From: Branchiostoma floridae
Lineage: Eukaryota > Chordata > Leptocardii > Amphioxiformes > Branchiostomatidae
Direction: 5' to 3'
DNA length: 64,000 nt
Assembly (NCBI RefSeq): GCF_000003815.2
Contig: NC_049982.1
Span: 18,653,534-18,717,533, forward strand
A model generated the notes under the pieces. The model did not search any database and was not told the origin of the DNA. It worked only from the letters and a program-made list of their open reading frames with translations. A program made the translations under genes and the position numbers. Positions 23,177 to 39,776 of this stretch are shown here, in pieces (position 1 is the first letter of the stretch; every line of letters begins with the position of its first letter).

Positions 23177-26100
23177 CTAAGGACCCTGTGTGCTGGAGAT
23201 GCGCAAGTACTGGAGGAACTTGAAGCAGAGGCTGACGACCAGGTGCCAGATGTTACGGGCAATCTTCGTCCGTGCGATCAACACACGCCAGAACACAACA
23301 ATCAGAATGGTGTTGAATCCCCATCGGATGTTACGAAGCCTGTGGAAAATTCAAAATCATGGCTTAAAAAGAGAATTTTGCTTTTAATAAATGTCCATAG
23401 AACAAAAATTTCTAAAAATCTCCACAATACCAAAAGCACATAATGAAGGGGGAAGGGAGAGCTGCACATACATGTAAGGTCGGCAAAATGAAAGAATGGA
23501 AAACAACCATGTAAAATGAGTTGTACAAAGAAAACCTGGCTCTAACCAAGGAAACAAAATGGCCTAAATCTGATAGACGTTGATGGAAGTACAATAAATA
23601 ACATGTACAGCTTACTTGTTCAGATTTGCCTTTGCTATTGGGAGCTGGTCCATGTCCTCCTTCAGTACATACTTCTTGGTGCCCAGGACATAGTTCTCCA
23701 TGTAGGTTGGCCAGTGGAGGCCACGGCAGTCAAACTTGAAGATCTGCAAAGTGGTAGAAATATCATTGGTACTAAATAGGGCACAAGGATTCAATTGCTA
23801 GGATGTCTGCATTAATTTTGGCAAGCTCTCCCAACACTCTCTGTCAATACATAGTTAGAAAATAAAATGTACAATGCTGTCCCTAGTTAATATAAATGAG
23901 GGATTATAGATCCTTGTTTCTGACTGGTGATCTGATAACAATGCTGAGGTGAGGTACCTTCTTGTCTTCTTCACCCATCTTGGCCATCAGTGCATCTGCA
24001 TTGTCATGGCTCCACTCCCAGTGGTGAGATGTGAAGTAGTCCAAGCTCTGTAGGGCCCTCTCTAACTTGTTATACATCTTAACAACCCTGTAACAAAGCG
24101 AAACAATTGCCCATTGTGTCATCAGGTAGTAAGATTAAGTGCTGTGACGTGCCTGGCAGCAACACACGTTTTATGGATGTGGCTTTTGTTCTTTTAATGG
24201 TTACAATAATTGGAATGTCTGACACATGACTTCCTAGCTTCCAGGCTGTGGACAAACAAATGATACTGACCTGGGTTTCTGTCCGATCATCCTGAGCCAG
24301 ATATCATACAGGTAAGCCGGTCCCTTGTGGCTGACGATTTGCCAGTACTGGTACATGAAACTAGAGAAAACATGCCACAGGTTATCAAAGACTTTCCTTT
24401 CACTGAAAAGCATGGTGCTTCTATAAGAAATGGATGTCACAGGCTGAGAAGGGTTATAATGGTACCAGAGGAAGAGGGAAGTGTTTTTTTTTTCCTTCAG
24501 AATCATCTCAAGGAGATTTCTTTCCCAATACATTCTTACAAAGGAGCGTCATACTAGTACCATACGGTATTTGCGAAAATAACATCTTTCTTACAATTTG
24601 TGCCCAAAAAGGCAAAAAAATCCAGCCACTTCACACTCTCTGATATTTTGTGACTAAAAGTTGCATTTCATGACCACCTTTCTGTTATTCTACCAAAAAC
24701 TACAAGCATACTGACCTGTTGCTGACAAATGCACAGTTGGGTCTCCTGAAGGGCTTATCAAGAGGGTATTTCTTGAAGTATGTTACCAGCATGCCCTCTG
24801 TGTAGAATATAACAGTTTTGATACATAAAAATTACCCATAGAGGCTCTTCATTTGACATCATTTGTGACAAGTTGGCTTACAGTGTACAGATATGTTAAA
24901 CACATGCAATAATCCAATTACTGACAAGATGCCAGTGAAATATATTGACGTGAAATACAAAAACATGGCCACAACGTATAAAGTATTACTGTACAGAATG
25001 ACGATGCAGTTATCTTATATCATGGCACAAACAACCATTTTGCTGTACAAGGTCCTGCACCTTTCTAATGATTAATCATAAATACAAATTTAGTGACATG
25101 GAGCTTTTCATGTGCATTGAATTTACAAACTTCAGTCCTTTTCCTGGTATATGTAACAGTATGTTATTGCTGAAGTGATACCAGTTATCAAGCAGTAATC
25201 ATATGCAGGGCATTAGCATTCTTGCTGTAATACTTGACCAAGATGCATTAGACAGTACGTACCGATCTCTCCCCATCTAAACGGGTTGACACCACCTGAT
25301 GTTGAGTTGTACACAGGGATGTTCTCTGGCCTGGATAACAGGGACAACAAATTATTATGCTAGGGTCCATCAGTACAAAGTTTGCTTCAGACCAAACAGA
25401 CAAAAGTGAAGTAGACTGTTTCACGTTTGCTAGTTTCATAACAAGTGACTCAACTTTCATGTAGAAACCAGCAAACTTGTCCCAAGACAAGGAGTTTAAA
25501 ATGTTTGGGTGCTTGATACTCATTCCAAGGGTCACTTTTCTTATAATACAAAAGAAGCAAGATGTTTTGTATTGTGTTTTAGTTGTGGTACATACAGACA
25601 GTCGGAACCTCACCTCGAGACAGCTGTGTCCCAGGCAACAGCAATCATCAGGTTGGCAGGTAAATCTACTGGTATGATATCGGCATAGGCATTGTACTCT
25701 CCCCGCATGGTCCGCAGCAAGCCCTTTCCAATCTACAGATTGTGGAAAGAAAAGGGTTAAGACAGCTAACACAGCAGAAAAAATCAACGCAAAAGTTCCA
25801 AAATAGTTTTCATACAAAATTTACCAAAGTCCTGTGTCTCTGGTATTGAACATAGACATAGGATGTAGACAGTTCAAAGAGCATACTTACTGCAACAAAA
25901 AGCCCACTGGGTCCATTGAAGTTGTCACACCAGCCCTGTACAGGAATCCCACAATATGACTATTGCCTGACATGTTCAGTCTACACTTAGACTCATTATC
26001 AATAGTTGGTAACTTAATAGAATATCGACAGACTTTAGAAGTTATATACCATTTGACATGTGTCAACTTTGTTCACCTTGTAGTACAAAGACTATTGTGT

Positions 26101-28464
26101 AGTAGTGGTAGTACAAGTTGTCAGCTTTCTCATCAATTTTATCAAGTATAGTTAGAATATTGTCCAACTTCAGCTAATCAAAATTTCTTCACAAATTTTC
26201 ACCTTTAGATGATAGCTATAAGGTTCGCTACTATGTATACAAATGCCAAGAGCCAACCCCTCCCCTAACTTGGTACACGTACCACCAGAGGCTCTCTCCA
26301 AGAGGCACCAATGATAGAAGGCCTGACGATGGACAGTGGCAGGTCAGCTGCCTCCTGTGTCAGTAGGTACTCCGCACATGCCTTGGTGAAGGTGTAGGTG
26401 TTGGGTCTTTTGCCTATCAAGTCTGGAGTCAACTTAGTCACCATGGTGTCATCCATCCATCTGCAGAAACATAGCACGGCATTGGTGTGCGACATACAGA
26501 CCCACAGCCATGGTAAAATACCACTCTGAATTCAAAGAAACTCCATGATATAACTTCACATTAGCTAAAGGGCATAGACAGCTGCATAAAGACACAATGC
26601 TCTTTATTTAAAAAAATAGAAACTACAGTCTCTTCACTTACTCCAGAGCATCAATCAGCTTCTGAGGCTGCACAGGGGGAGGGTAGATAACCTCTTCGAT
26701 GTAACTCCTGTCACAGTTGGCATAAGCAGTTGAAACATGCACAAAAGCCTGTAGGAAATACAATTACTTGAGTTCTGGGCAATATCAACTTTACCAGGTA
26801 GATTTAAATCCCAACATAAAGGATTAAGAATTAGGATATTAAGTGTGCTTGAAGCATACTTGGAGATTAATCAGTATTCAGTGTTAATAAGAAAAGTTTC
26901 TAACAGTACATAAGCAAGTCAGTAACAAAAGATGTTTGTTCTAACCTGAAGGTGTTTGAGTTTGTGGCACAAGGCGATGACATACCGTGTCCCCACAACA
27001 TTCAGCTGCATGGAGGGTCTGGAAGGGTGTTCCAAGATTATAACTCACTAGTAACATAAACATGTAGCACCTACAAATACCTCTTTTGATCCCATCTATG
27101 TACAAATATTATACAGATGCAACCAGTATAGGTACTATATGAATTAAAAGATGGCAAAATGTACAAAATCAAAATGCATGTACTTGTGTTCTCTTCATGT
27201 GAAGGGCCTTTCTCAAAAAGGAATATACTTGGGGCACTGAACTGGCTGTTTGGACAGGGATATTCTTGCACCCACACTTCAACTACTAGGGGAGCAGATT
27301 CTCTGACAAGCATAAATGTTACGTGTATAGTCTTGAAAATCACCTGACAGTAATCCTCATGTAATCTTCCTTCTAGAAAAAAACCCTGAATGAGTACACA
27401 GTACTGATCACAGTAGGGGTATAGAACAATGAATGTCTGGAGTAAATAAAGCAAAAAAACAAATTACAGTGATGTATTATTCGACTTACTTCAGGGGATC
27501 ATCAAATCTAACTGTTGCTGCAGAGTGGAAAACGATGTGAATCTTTGACACCAGCATGTCCTCATCTGATTGGCTAATGCCTAAGGCGGGTTCACACATA
27601 TCTCCGGGGATGGCGTGCAGCTTGCGGTGGAAGGTTGGCTGTTCATGACGAACTTTGTCAAAGAGCTGTAAACACACACCAAAGAGGTTAACATTTTTTT
27701 TAAACTACTAGTGCTACTATTTACTTTTAGATCATTTTTATTTTTGAAAGTACAATTTTATCATTTTTCTTCTTCTGAGAAAAGTGACATTGGCTCTCCA
27801 GCTATGAGGAGACAGACTATGCTAATATATACTTCTAATTGATGAGATTGCTGGGGATGCTGGGGATGTCTTATTACTTCTTCACCTTCCTAGTTGTTAC
27901 CATATATGCTATGTAGAAAACAATATGATTTATGATAAATTATAGTTTATCATGCAAAACGAATACACAAGACAAGACCTGAGCCACAAAAACACGTCGA
28001 TAATGCTGTATATTCATCTACTTTTGCAGTGGTGTTACTTTGTGGTAAAAAGGAGGTTTTGATGGAGTTATAAACTATGGTTCATCATCATATCATTCCA
28101 TGCCAATAAACTCTGGTTGAAACCATTTTATACTGTTGTCTTGCATTGGAAATGTAGAGTCACAAATTTTGCAGGGTAAAACCAAACCAAGTTTCAAGAT
28201 TTACAGTATCTTAACATTAAAATTTACAACCACAGATCTAGTTGGGAATAAGCCTGTTCATAGCCGACCTACCTTACACTCTACAATCTTGTTCAACCTC
28301 TCTTGGGCAGTCTGGTCTCCTCTTGGCCTGATCAACAAGTAAATTCCCTCCACTTCTGGGCAGGAACGTAGCAGCTTCTCAACAAGGACCTTCCCGAGGA
28401 ATCCCGTTGCCCCGGTAACGAAAACATTCTTGTCCTTGTAAAAGTCGGCAATAGCAGATGCCAT
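23177..28464 (-). CDS. FAR1: Fatty acyl-CoA reductase (alcohol-forming), FAR1/FAR2-like
   Basis: Thirteen exons in transcription order: 28273-28464, 27490-27665, 26946-27018, 26642-26748, 26283-26460, 25891-25935, 25614-25732, 25263-25330, 24716-24797, 24271-24360, 23958-24087, 23616-23743, 23177-23339. Total 1551 nt, 516 aa, matching the usual 515 aa of vertebrate FAR1. The N-terminal Rossmann domain has the NAD(P) motif TGATGFLG (17-24) and the extended-SDR catalytic pair Y205-x3-K209 in RPNTYTFTK, followed by [14 protein letters not shown]. Exons 9-12 encode the FAR_C (male-sterility) domain, with [15 protein letters not shown] and [11 protein letters not shown]. The last exon is hydrophobic (about 470-508), the expected tail anchor in the peroxisomal membrane. 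The enzyme reduces fatty acyl-CoA to fatty alcohol with NADPH for ether lipids and wax esters. Start placed at MASAIADF; an in-frame upstream Met at 28497 exists. FAR1 versus FAR2 cannot be separated here. Confidence 0.95.
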
Positions 28465-29202
28465 TTTGATTGTCTTAAGTTGCACTATTTCCTTCACTTG
28501 TCAGTGAAAATTTCTATATAGACTCTTCCTTAGATTTTAAATATCTATGTTTATAAAAATATTGCTTTAAGGTTATGTCTACTGCACACGATTGTCAGCA
28601 AGTTCAAGTTTCCTTTTGTCTACATAAGTATTTCACAGGTGTCCCAACAGGTGTCCTAGACGTTGTGGCAGGTGTCAACAGGTGGTCCTGCTGTGGTGAA
28701 TATTTATGATGGTGGGAAGGATGCTGATGTCATCTTGTCATGGCCAGCCTATCTACAGAACAAAAACAATTGGCATAAATAATTAATGAAGGTTTACCAT
28801 CTAAAGTTGGACTATCACACCATGTGTTGCCCATGTCTAGTATATATAAATGTTCCCACCTCAAGTTGACAGACATGTACTGAGTCTGAGAGTAAAAAGA
28901 TGTATTGCTGAAAACTCAGTCTAACATAAATGCTATGCTTTAAAGTTTAAGTCTCACATAAATGATACATCTTCTGTAAATATAATGCTACATGTATGAT
29001 TCTGGTCTGTAGAGTGAGTGGAAAGCAACATCCTCCACAGTAAATGCTTTCAGATGAATGAACAAAAAAAAAAAAACATTGTCTACAGCTGACAGGTACG
29101 GACAAATATGTACTTGCCTGACAACTTGAACTTGTGACAATATATCAACATTTATGCTGAGATTGCTGACACTATACTTGCCTCATTCCGTAGCTAATCA
29201 GC

Positions 29203-29316
29203 TAGCCTGGAGTTGAGTCTTATTTAGCTTTGGTCCACTCTCAATAGTCACTACCTCTATAGGTGGGGTAGCAACTGTCGGGAGTGGGCTAAAGCTAACA
29301 AGTTTGGACTCCACTA
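29203..29316. mobile_element. Short foldback MITE with 9-bp target duplication
   Basis: Begins TAGCCTGGAGTTGAGTC and folds back on a right arm whose reverse complement reads TGGAGTCCAAACTTGTTAGC; both arms share a TTAGCTTT(G/A)GYCCACTC core. The extreme right end has lost a few bases. Flanking 9-mers CTAATCAGC (29194-29202) and CTAACCAGC (29317-29325) match at 8 of 9. Mutator-like by target-site length. A related sequence recurs at about 33690-33750. Confidence 0.65.
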
Positions 29317-32300
29317 CTAACCAGCGGCATAAGACTTCTAGTTCACGGTTTTTCACACTCACCGGCTTCTGTTTTTTGTTTAAACCAATACACAACATGA
29401 TGTGTTTACATTAAAAATAAATGAAGGGACTATCCTGAAGATGCATGAATAAATAAAATCAATAAATGTATTGGACGAGAGAAGCAGTTTTCACTAAATC
29501 TAGCATAGGATGTAGCGGGCAATAAGAACAAAATCAAATTGCTGACAGGCTTTTGTTTTTCTGGGTCATCTTTAGTCTATATGGGGCCATGTCCACAGCT
29601 CATACATTGCTGACAGATAGACTTCAGTTCACTGTTGCCGAGAAATCAAGTCTACAAAATACCCTTAACTGCAACAATCTAAAAATCAGCAGGCATATGC
29701 ATGGATTATTGTATAGGCTGTGGAGACAAAACCTACCAACCCAACCTGTTTAAACTGCTGAAAGGCAAATTCTGTCTGACCTGGTGGCCCTGTCAGGAAC
29801 CTTCACCTAGGACTAACAATGTGTCTAGTGATGCAATTGCAATGGAACATTCCAGAGCATTGGATTGGAAAGACAGACATGGCATTTACACTAGCCCGTA
29901 GGTTATGCTCTACCCATAGGTTCAGGATCCAGGGTAGGGTAGGATTATCCGATAGGATATACTGGGATCAGCAAAACACTGATCATGCACAGAAATTTCG
30001 ATTTCCACTTTGTTGAAGAAAATTCTCTAATTAACTTTATATTAAGTTCATGATTAACTTCAAGCAGAACAGACTTGAGTTTGAGTGACCACTGTAACTG
30101 ATGAAGTTCACAAATACAAATTGTGAGTACAAGGCACAAAGGTGTGTCATTATGGGCACTCCCAGTTCAGCCTATTGTGTGACATGCTGCCATTGTATAC
30201 GTGCCAAGCCAACCACAAAACCGACAGAGAAATCTGATCATGTTTGATTACTGGTATCCTGGCGATAGTGTAAATACCGCCAGTACTTGAGTTGCGTCAT
30301 TCTGTGTGACCTATGTCCTTAGTGACCTGCCCTGATATATGTGTGTTACAAAATAAGAAATTATTATGATGCTCACTGCTACAACATATGCAGGAGTTTC
30401 TACATGTACATCTATTGGCAGGAAATAACACATTCTGTTGCACATACAATTGTAAATGTATAGCACACTTACAACTTGTTACATCCAGACACTGTGATTT
30501 CACCAACTTGACATGACCTCTGAATTTTTAACAAAGTTTAAGTAACTCTTTGTAGGTTCTGAAACCAATTTGTCTTTATGGTTCCTTGGCGCCATTGCAT
30601 AAAGTTTTATTTTGAAAGTTTGATTGTATTTTGCCCATTCTGAGACTGTAACAATTAGGACACAGCCACACTGATTGAATATGCTGATATACTGCAAACA
30701 GATTCATTAGGTTTCATGGTAGAACATATAACAAGCCCTCTGATCATGATGATGCTGGCCTTTTCTTGCCATTATGAGTTGGTACAGTCTTGAGTCCGAA
30801 TGCATTTCAGTTTACTATGTCTCACTTACTGCTTAGTCACTAGACTTTGGCCAGCCTAAAAAAATTACAAGCAAAAAAAAAAGAAGATAATCCCTACCTA
30901 CCGACCCTAATTTTTTTCCTAGGCCCAAGCCTGTGAGCCCGCAGACAGGAAGGTTCTATATCAACGACTACACCTGAAGACTACCGGTATGTGCTGTTCG
31001 CATTGTTGGGGTGTCATGTTTGACTTTGAGTAAATGCTTTAGTTCAAGCATTGAATGCCTGACACCGTCCTTAGTATTTGCGTTCTAATCTTTAATTCAT
31101 AGAAAATGCCTTAAATTTGCTGGGCCTTAATTTTGAAGAAGAGAGAAATGAAGAGGGTGGTTGAAACAAGGCAGTAGGCGGGCAGAAGACAAAACAAGCA
31201 TTTCGTGCCTGTTTTAATTTTTCTGTTCATTGGTGAAGAGGTAGCAGTGAAAACTACAGCACATACATTAAAGCACAGCAAGATTAATAACAGGTAAGTG
31301 CAGGCTTGTTTCGTATCTCCATATCTCATTATCAAAGCTATGTCTAGATTAGTCTCACCCTCAGAATTTTATTATGATCTATTCTAGTTTGTATACTGCA
31401 TATTTCAATTAATCATACATGAACATGTACAACTTTTAGAAGGTTGCTCGTAAACGTGTACAACACTACAACACAGTTTGAATACATCTGGCCTAGGTCA
31501 TGACGGAAGCAAAGTAACAAAATGAGAACACCGAAAATAATTTATGGCACACATAAAATTATATGGACACGCCCTGCACATTACAGCCATGTGGGTGAGT
31601 GGGAGGGGGGCGTGCCTTATGAGCACGGTTCTGAATCTCCCCGACGGATGTACTGCTACTTCAGCACTAAAACAAAGACAGTAAGTCGCTAAATAAACCC
31701 TGTACAGATGATGAGGCAGTTACTACGTGGTCAAGGGTCGTGGTGCTCTGGCCTGTCTTACCTAACCGGCGTACCGAACCCGGGTGCGCGGTCAGCCACC
31801 GGTCTGTCTGTCAACTTCTCCTGTAGTAAAATGTACGAGAAAACGCCCCCAGAAAACTTGATTTTCGCAACTTTTTACAACATGATATCTCGCTTACCTT
31901 ATTACATCTCTGTACCTGTCGGTCTTGCTGTAAAACTTTTAAGATGATACAAAATTTGGGGAAAATGCTGACCAGTTGCATGTTACACTAGCCCTGCTCC
32001 CTGCCTCTCTGTTGAAGGGAGACGGACAGATCACGTGATCCCTTCGCCCGTTATGATTGGTCCGCTCAAACGTTAGATGGGTGAAATTTGATAAAGCGGC
32101 GTCTGGCGGAAAATCTCTCAACTGCACCACAGCTTGCCATTTTATGACGTACTTGTATCTCCTACATGTATAGAGATGCATAGCAGCAAAGAATAGGTAC
32201 ATTAGATTTGCATGTTTAAAATTTTTGATAAGATTTTGTGATCGACTTGAATGAAATGAATGAAATTTAGCTATCACGCCAGTGAAGAACAAAGATAGTT

Positions 32301-32345
32301 TTAACTTTAAAAAGCAAAGTTTGACACTGAAACCTCTATGATTGC

Positions 32346-32378
32346 AAGGAGCTTTTATATCTGATATAAAAGCTCCTT
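32346..32378. repeat. Perfect 16-bp inverted repeat, 1-nt loop
   Basis: AAGGAGCTTTTATATC, one T, then its exact reverse complement. No neighbouring gene end that would make it a hairpin terminator; function unknown. Confidence 0.85.
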
Positions 32379-32579
32379 GATGATTGAAAAGGTTTGTTGA
32401 GGGCAATGCTCCTGCAACATAATCAACTACATTGTCTATACTGTTTAATTGATCAAACTTGATTGGATTAGATAATTTTTAGTAGCAATAATACATAGTT
32501 CAATTCCCATGTACATATACATAAATTGTACCCGATACAATTGTCGCGTAATAAAATTCTTCTTCTATATTCTTATTTG

Positions 32580-33001
32580 GCAACCTTACATTGTACGGCC
32601 CACAACTTTGTGTATTGTAACTCTGTCCATTATATTCTGTCCCGAAAACTCCCGACACCATGCCTTTCACATTACCGATGTAAATAAAAAGTGTCTACGG
32701 CTTCTTATGAAAATGTATCAAAGCCACACACACTCTTGTTAGCATAGCACAAAGACCTTAAAAACAACAAACTCTTCCAGCTCACTCTTAGCTATCTAAA
32801 TAAAAACGTAATTATGCAAAATACACTACTGGAGAATACTGTCTGTTGTCACAGCATGGTTGAAATGATATTTTGATTGATGGCTCGTACATTACAGTAC
32901 AGCTTGCTTCTTCAGATCATGCTTAAGGAGGTTTTAACCTCCTTGTTCCGATGTGCTCGCTATTGGGAGCTGGTCCATGTCCTCCTTCAGTACATACTTC
33001 T
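32580..33001 (-). pseudogene. Relic of a duplicated FAR 3' end
   Basis: Bases 32959-33001 are identical over 43 bp to 23634-23676, part of coding exon 12 of the FAR gene (codons around [14 protein letters not shown]). Bases 32580-32850 also resemble 22540-22945, the FAR 3' flanking or untranslated region, sharing stretches such as CTTATGAAAATGTATCAAA and GCAAAATACACTACT. Both copies have the same orientation. Sequence between the two blocks is largely deleted relative to the intact gene, and a SINE begins exactly where the exon match ends. It cannot encode a protein. Confidence 0.7.
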
Positions 33002-33240
33002 CGCCTAACTGGTAGAGCGTTCGGTTCGGAATCTATACTCCCGAGTTCGGTACTCGCCGTGCCCCTGACGTTGTGTCCTTGGGAAAGGCACTTAACATGA
33101 CCTTCCTCACTGCATCCAGGTGTAAAAATAGTTGAGAGGTCAACAGCATATAATGTTGTGTCTCTATATGTACGTCAACGGCATGTAACTAGAGCAGCTG
33201 GGGATGGACTTTCATTATATATTATCCATGTAACGTTATG
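33002..33240 (+). mobile_element. tRNA-derived SINE
   Basis: The head resembles a tRNA: A-box-like CTAACTGGTAGAGCG near 33005 and B-box-like GAGTTCGGTACTC near 33044. It is followed by a tail motif TGTCCTTGGGAAAGGCACTT common to several invertebrate tRNA-SINE families. Right boundary is approximate. It appears to have landed in the FAR relic. Confidence 0.65.
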
Positions 33241-33917
33241 GATTGAAATCAATACTTTCTAAGACCTATTTCAAAAAGTGAAAAAAATTTGAGAGGTATT
33301 TGCTAGATCTTTGTGTGATACCACATTTTGTCAAAATCGTTACTCGTAGAAAAACCCTTTTCTAGATCTTTTTTGTGTTATTGTCAAGAATGCGTGTAAC
33401 GTTAATGGGGGTCGTTAATAGATATGAAAAAAAAACTATCTTTCATGTAAGAGGTTTGAAGGGACTGCAAGCAGGTAGAGAGTTCGAAAATCTAAAAGTT
33501 AACTTAAAGTAGTACTAGTGACATGCACGGGGATGAACTAGAACTGGTATATTAGGGAAAAATGCAGGATCACGGTGTTCACCATTTTCGGCAGCTTATT
33601 ATGGTCTATTATGACTAATTGGTTCATCAGACTTCATACTAACGTTGCATGTAACAGTTAGGAATCTACGTGTCTCCTGGCTGGAAGATAGGGGACGGTA
33701 GTGACCTTTGGCAGTGGACCAAAACTAACATGGCTGGACTTCAGGCTACATCAATTTCTTTTAGAGAGTCTTTAGAGAAGGAAGAAAGTTTCCTTCACAA
33801 GTCAGACTAGCTGCGGTACACTTTGTATAAAGTCCGCACGAGGTCGTGATTACTGTAACCGAAAAGCAGGGTGGGAAATTCTGACCACGTGACGTCCTCT
33901 TGCTACCAGCCGCCATC

Positions 33918-37470
<3,553 letters not shown>

Positions 37471-37495
37471 ACTCCCATTCGTAAAAATGTCCTGA

Positions 37496-37501
37496 AATAA
37501 A
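37496..37501 (+). terminator. RPS13 polyadenylation signal
   Basis: AATAAA 26 bp after the stop codon; a second AATAAA occurs at 37662-37667. The proximal one fits the short 3' untranslated regions of ribosomal protein mRNAs. Confidence 0.75.
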
Positions 37502-38231
37502 TTGGGAAAGTAATACCCTCATACCTCTGTTTCAAGTTCATTTTTGTGTTTTTGAAAAGAGTTGTGTGTTTGTGACTGTGTGTTGTAATGGCATGACTTA
37601 ATTATATGGATGACATTCTCTGACCTCAGGGAACGCCAAAATTGTCTGGTGTGAGCATGACAATAAAAAAACTTTGGAAAGAAAAGTTGCCTTCATTTGG
37701 TTAGGAAGGTGGAACAAATGACTACATACAGAGAATGGTATGCTGAACATAGATAATTTATCTTCTTCCACTTACTCTTTGACTTTGGGACTGACATAAG
37801 TAGCCGTATTTCAATATACAGCATATACATGTATTTTCTCATTACACAGTATAGTTGAGAAGGCCGAAAATTGAGGTACACATAGATGTCATCCATATAA
37901 TCATATCAACATGGCCTCACGAGAAAAAGTGGTACCAGTATTCACACAGGTATTCTGTGTGTCTGTTATGGATTTATTTGCAGGAGTAAACTAATCTCCA
38001 ACCAGATCCACGGTGCATAATGTATAACAGAGCAAAGTTTCTTTATTTTCCTCTGACTCCTGCCATGATAATTTCATCTGGTATATCATGTAACAAATAC
38101 TAGTGTGGTCTAGGGAAAATAAATCAGCAGGGTGCATATTGAACATGTGCATGGTGAAAAGTTGCAAATGTACAAGTTCATCTCAAGCTTGTTGAATAGG
38201 CTATATAATCTGTTCCTTGACAGCTAAGTAA

Positions 38232-38750
38232 GGCCACAGCAAGTAAATTTTATGGATGACATCCTCTGCAGACTGCAAAAAAAGTGCGATAGGGCGAAAA
38301 AAAACAAGATGGGTGAAAAAAACAAGATGGCTACATCTTCAAAAGTAGGCATCATTAAGTTGTGATGACTGTTGTAAAAAGAACTAAAGGGACAAAACAT
38401 GGTATCAGAGCCAACAAGGCATTCATTCCTGTATTTAAGACATGTACTGGTGTGGTAAAAGTGACACTAGTGTGGTAGATTGGCATCACCAACACACCAC
38501 ACTCATAGCTTCCATATTGGTGTCACTTTTACAACTATCCAATAAGTTTCAACTACAGTCTCGGGTACCTTGCAAGTGTCACTTCTACAAGTACAACTAT
38601 TAGGCTACAATACAACATATTTGCTCATTTTGGTACTTCATCGTCATGTTGACCATCCCTGCAGAAAAAAAAAATTCATGTTTTTTTCTGAAATCAGGCG
38701 AAAATTAATGGGAGCGCTGATGTCATCCATAAAATTTACTTGCTGTGGCC
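38232..38750. mobile_element. MITE, GGCCACAGC termini, TAA target duplication
   Basis: Left terminus GGCCACAGCAAGTAAATTTT and right terminus AAAATTTACTTGCTGTGGCC are perfectly complementary, and pairing continues through TATGGATGACATC for about 32 bp. TAA flanks both ends (38229-38231, 38751-38753). The interior holds further small palindromes around AAAAGTGACAC. A 3-bp TAA duplication fits PIF/Harbinger. Confidence 0.8.
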
Positions 38751-39215
38751 TAAACTGAAAAAGCATGCAAAAGTGAGATATGTGTATATATTTCTAGTTG
38801 CTTCCATAAAGTTTTGTACTTGTGTTCAACACAAGCAAACGTAGCTATGTCCGAACTTTGTTGCTTCTGTGTTGACAGGCAATCATTACAAAGTACAATG
38901 AAGTAAACATAAGCTTGTAATGTTTATTCTAGCTAACATCTCTGAGTCTGTTCCATCAATCCCATTCTTACAGCTTATAACATTGATAAATATGCTCTAT
39001 CATTCATACTGATAATTAAAATTTTTAAAGCAATACATTACTTCTTTCTTAGACACACATAATAATTGTCATCAAATATATAAATTTATATATTTCATTA
39101 TCATCATATGCAAGAACAATTTGTAGGCACGCTGAATACTTATTAAGCCGTCGGTGGATTCAATCGTTTGTCATTTCCATGAACAAGTACACAAAGACGA
39201 GATGTCAACAAAAGT

Positions 39216-39776
39216 TAGCCTCCATAGCAGGCTTTCTGGGGCCTTTTTTGGCTCATAATACACTTTTGCTGGCCATTTTTATTTGTACTCGGTCGCTGAT
39301 TGCTGGCGTGTTCTGATTGCCGGCCTCCAAAAGCCTGCATTCAAACGGCGCATGAAAGTGATATAAAAAAACGATTAGGGTGATTAACTAGGAGGTGTGC
39401 ATTTCCTGCCTGCCATGGACGGCTAATAAACTGCACGCATCTCTACCGGCAAAGCGCTTGCAGCCGAAACTGCACGCATCTCTACCGGCAAAGCGCTTGC
39501 AGCCGAAACTGCACGCATCTCTACCGGACAGAGCGCTTGCAGCCGACATGCAAATTGCCTCTCACGGAGTTATGAATTCCTAACGTATGTGTTAATAGGG
39601 CAGATGAATGGCTAATCGTGTTTTAATATCACTTTCATGCGCCGTTTGGATGCAGGCTTTCGGAGGCCGGCAATCAGAACACGCCAGCAATCAGCGACCG
39701 AGTACAAATAGAAATGGCCAGCAAAAGTGTATTATGAGCCAAAAAAAAGGCCCCAGAAAGCCTGCTATGGAGGCTA
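39216..39776. mobile_element. Long-arm foldback element with three internal 39-bp repeats
   Basis: Arms of about 145-150 bp (39216-39362 and 39628-39776) are near-perfect reverse complements, starting TAGCCTCCATAGCAGGC. The loop contains three tandem copies of a 39-bp unit (39428-39545; AAACTGCACGCATCTCTACC...). Flanking 9-mers AACAAAAGT (39207-39215) and AACTAAGGT (39777-39785) match at 7 of 9, suggesting an old 9-bp target duplication as in Mutator-like elements. No coding capacity. Confidence 0.75.

Larger units (their letters stand above)
28465..33917. other. Intergenic region between divergent FAR and RPS13 genes
   Basis: About 5.4 kb containing promoters of both genes, a short MITE (29203-29316), a 33-bp perfect palindrome (32346-32378), a relic of FAR 3' sequence (32580-33001), a tRNA-derived SINE (33002 onward) and a second partial copy of the 29.2-kb MITE (about 33690-33750, in reverse orientation). 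No convincing coding exon was found. Confidence 0.6.

Noticed and set aside
33002-33075. Functional tRNA gene
   Set aside because: Only A- and B-box-like segments remain; no full cloverleaf can be folded, and the 3' tail is that of a SINE.
39395-39583. Open frame with three copies of KLHASLPAKRLQP
   Set aside because: It is just translation of a 39-bp tandem repeat (a multiple of three) in the loop of a foldback element.
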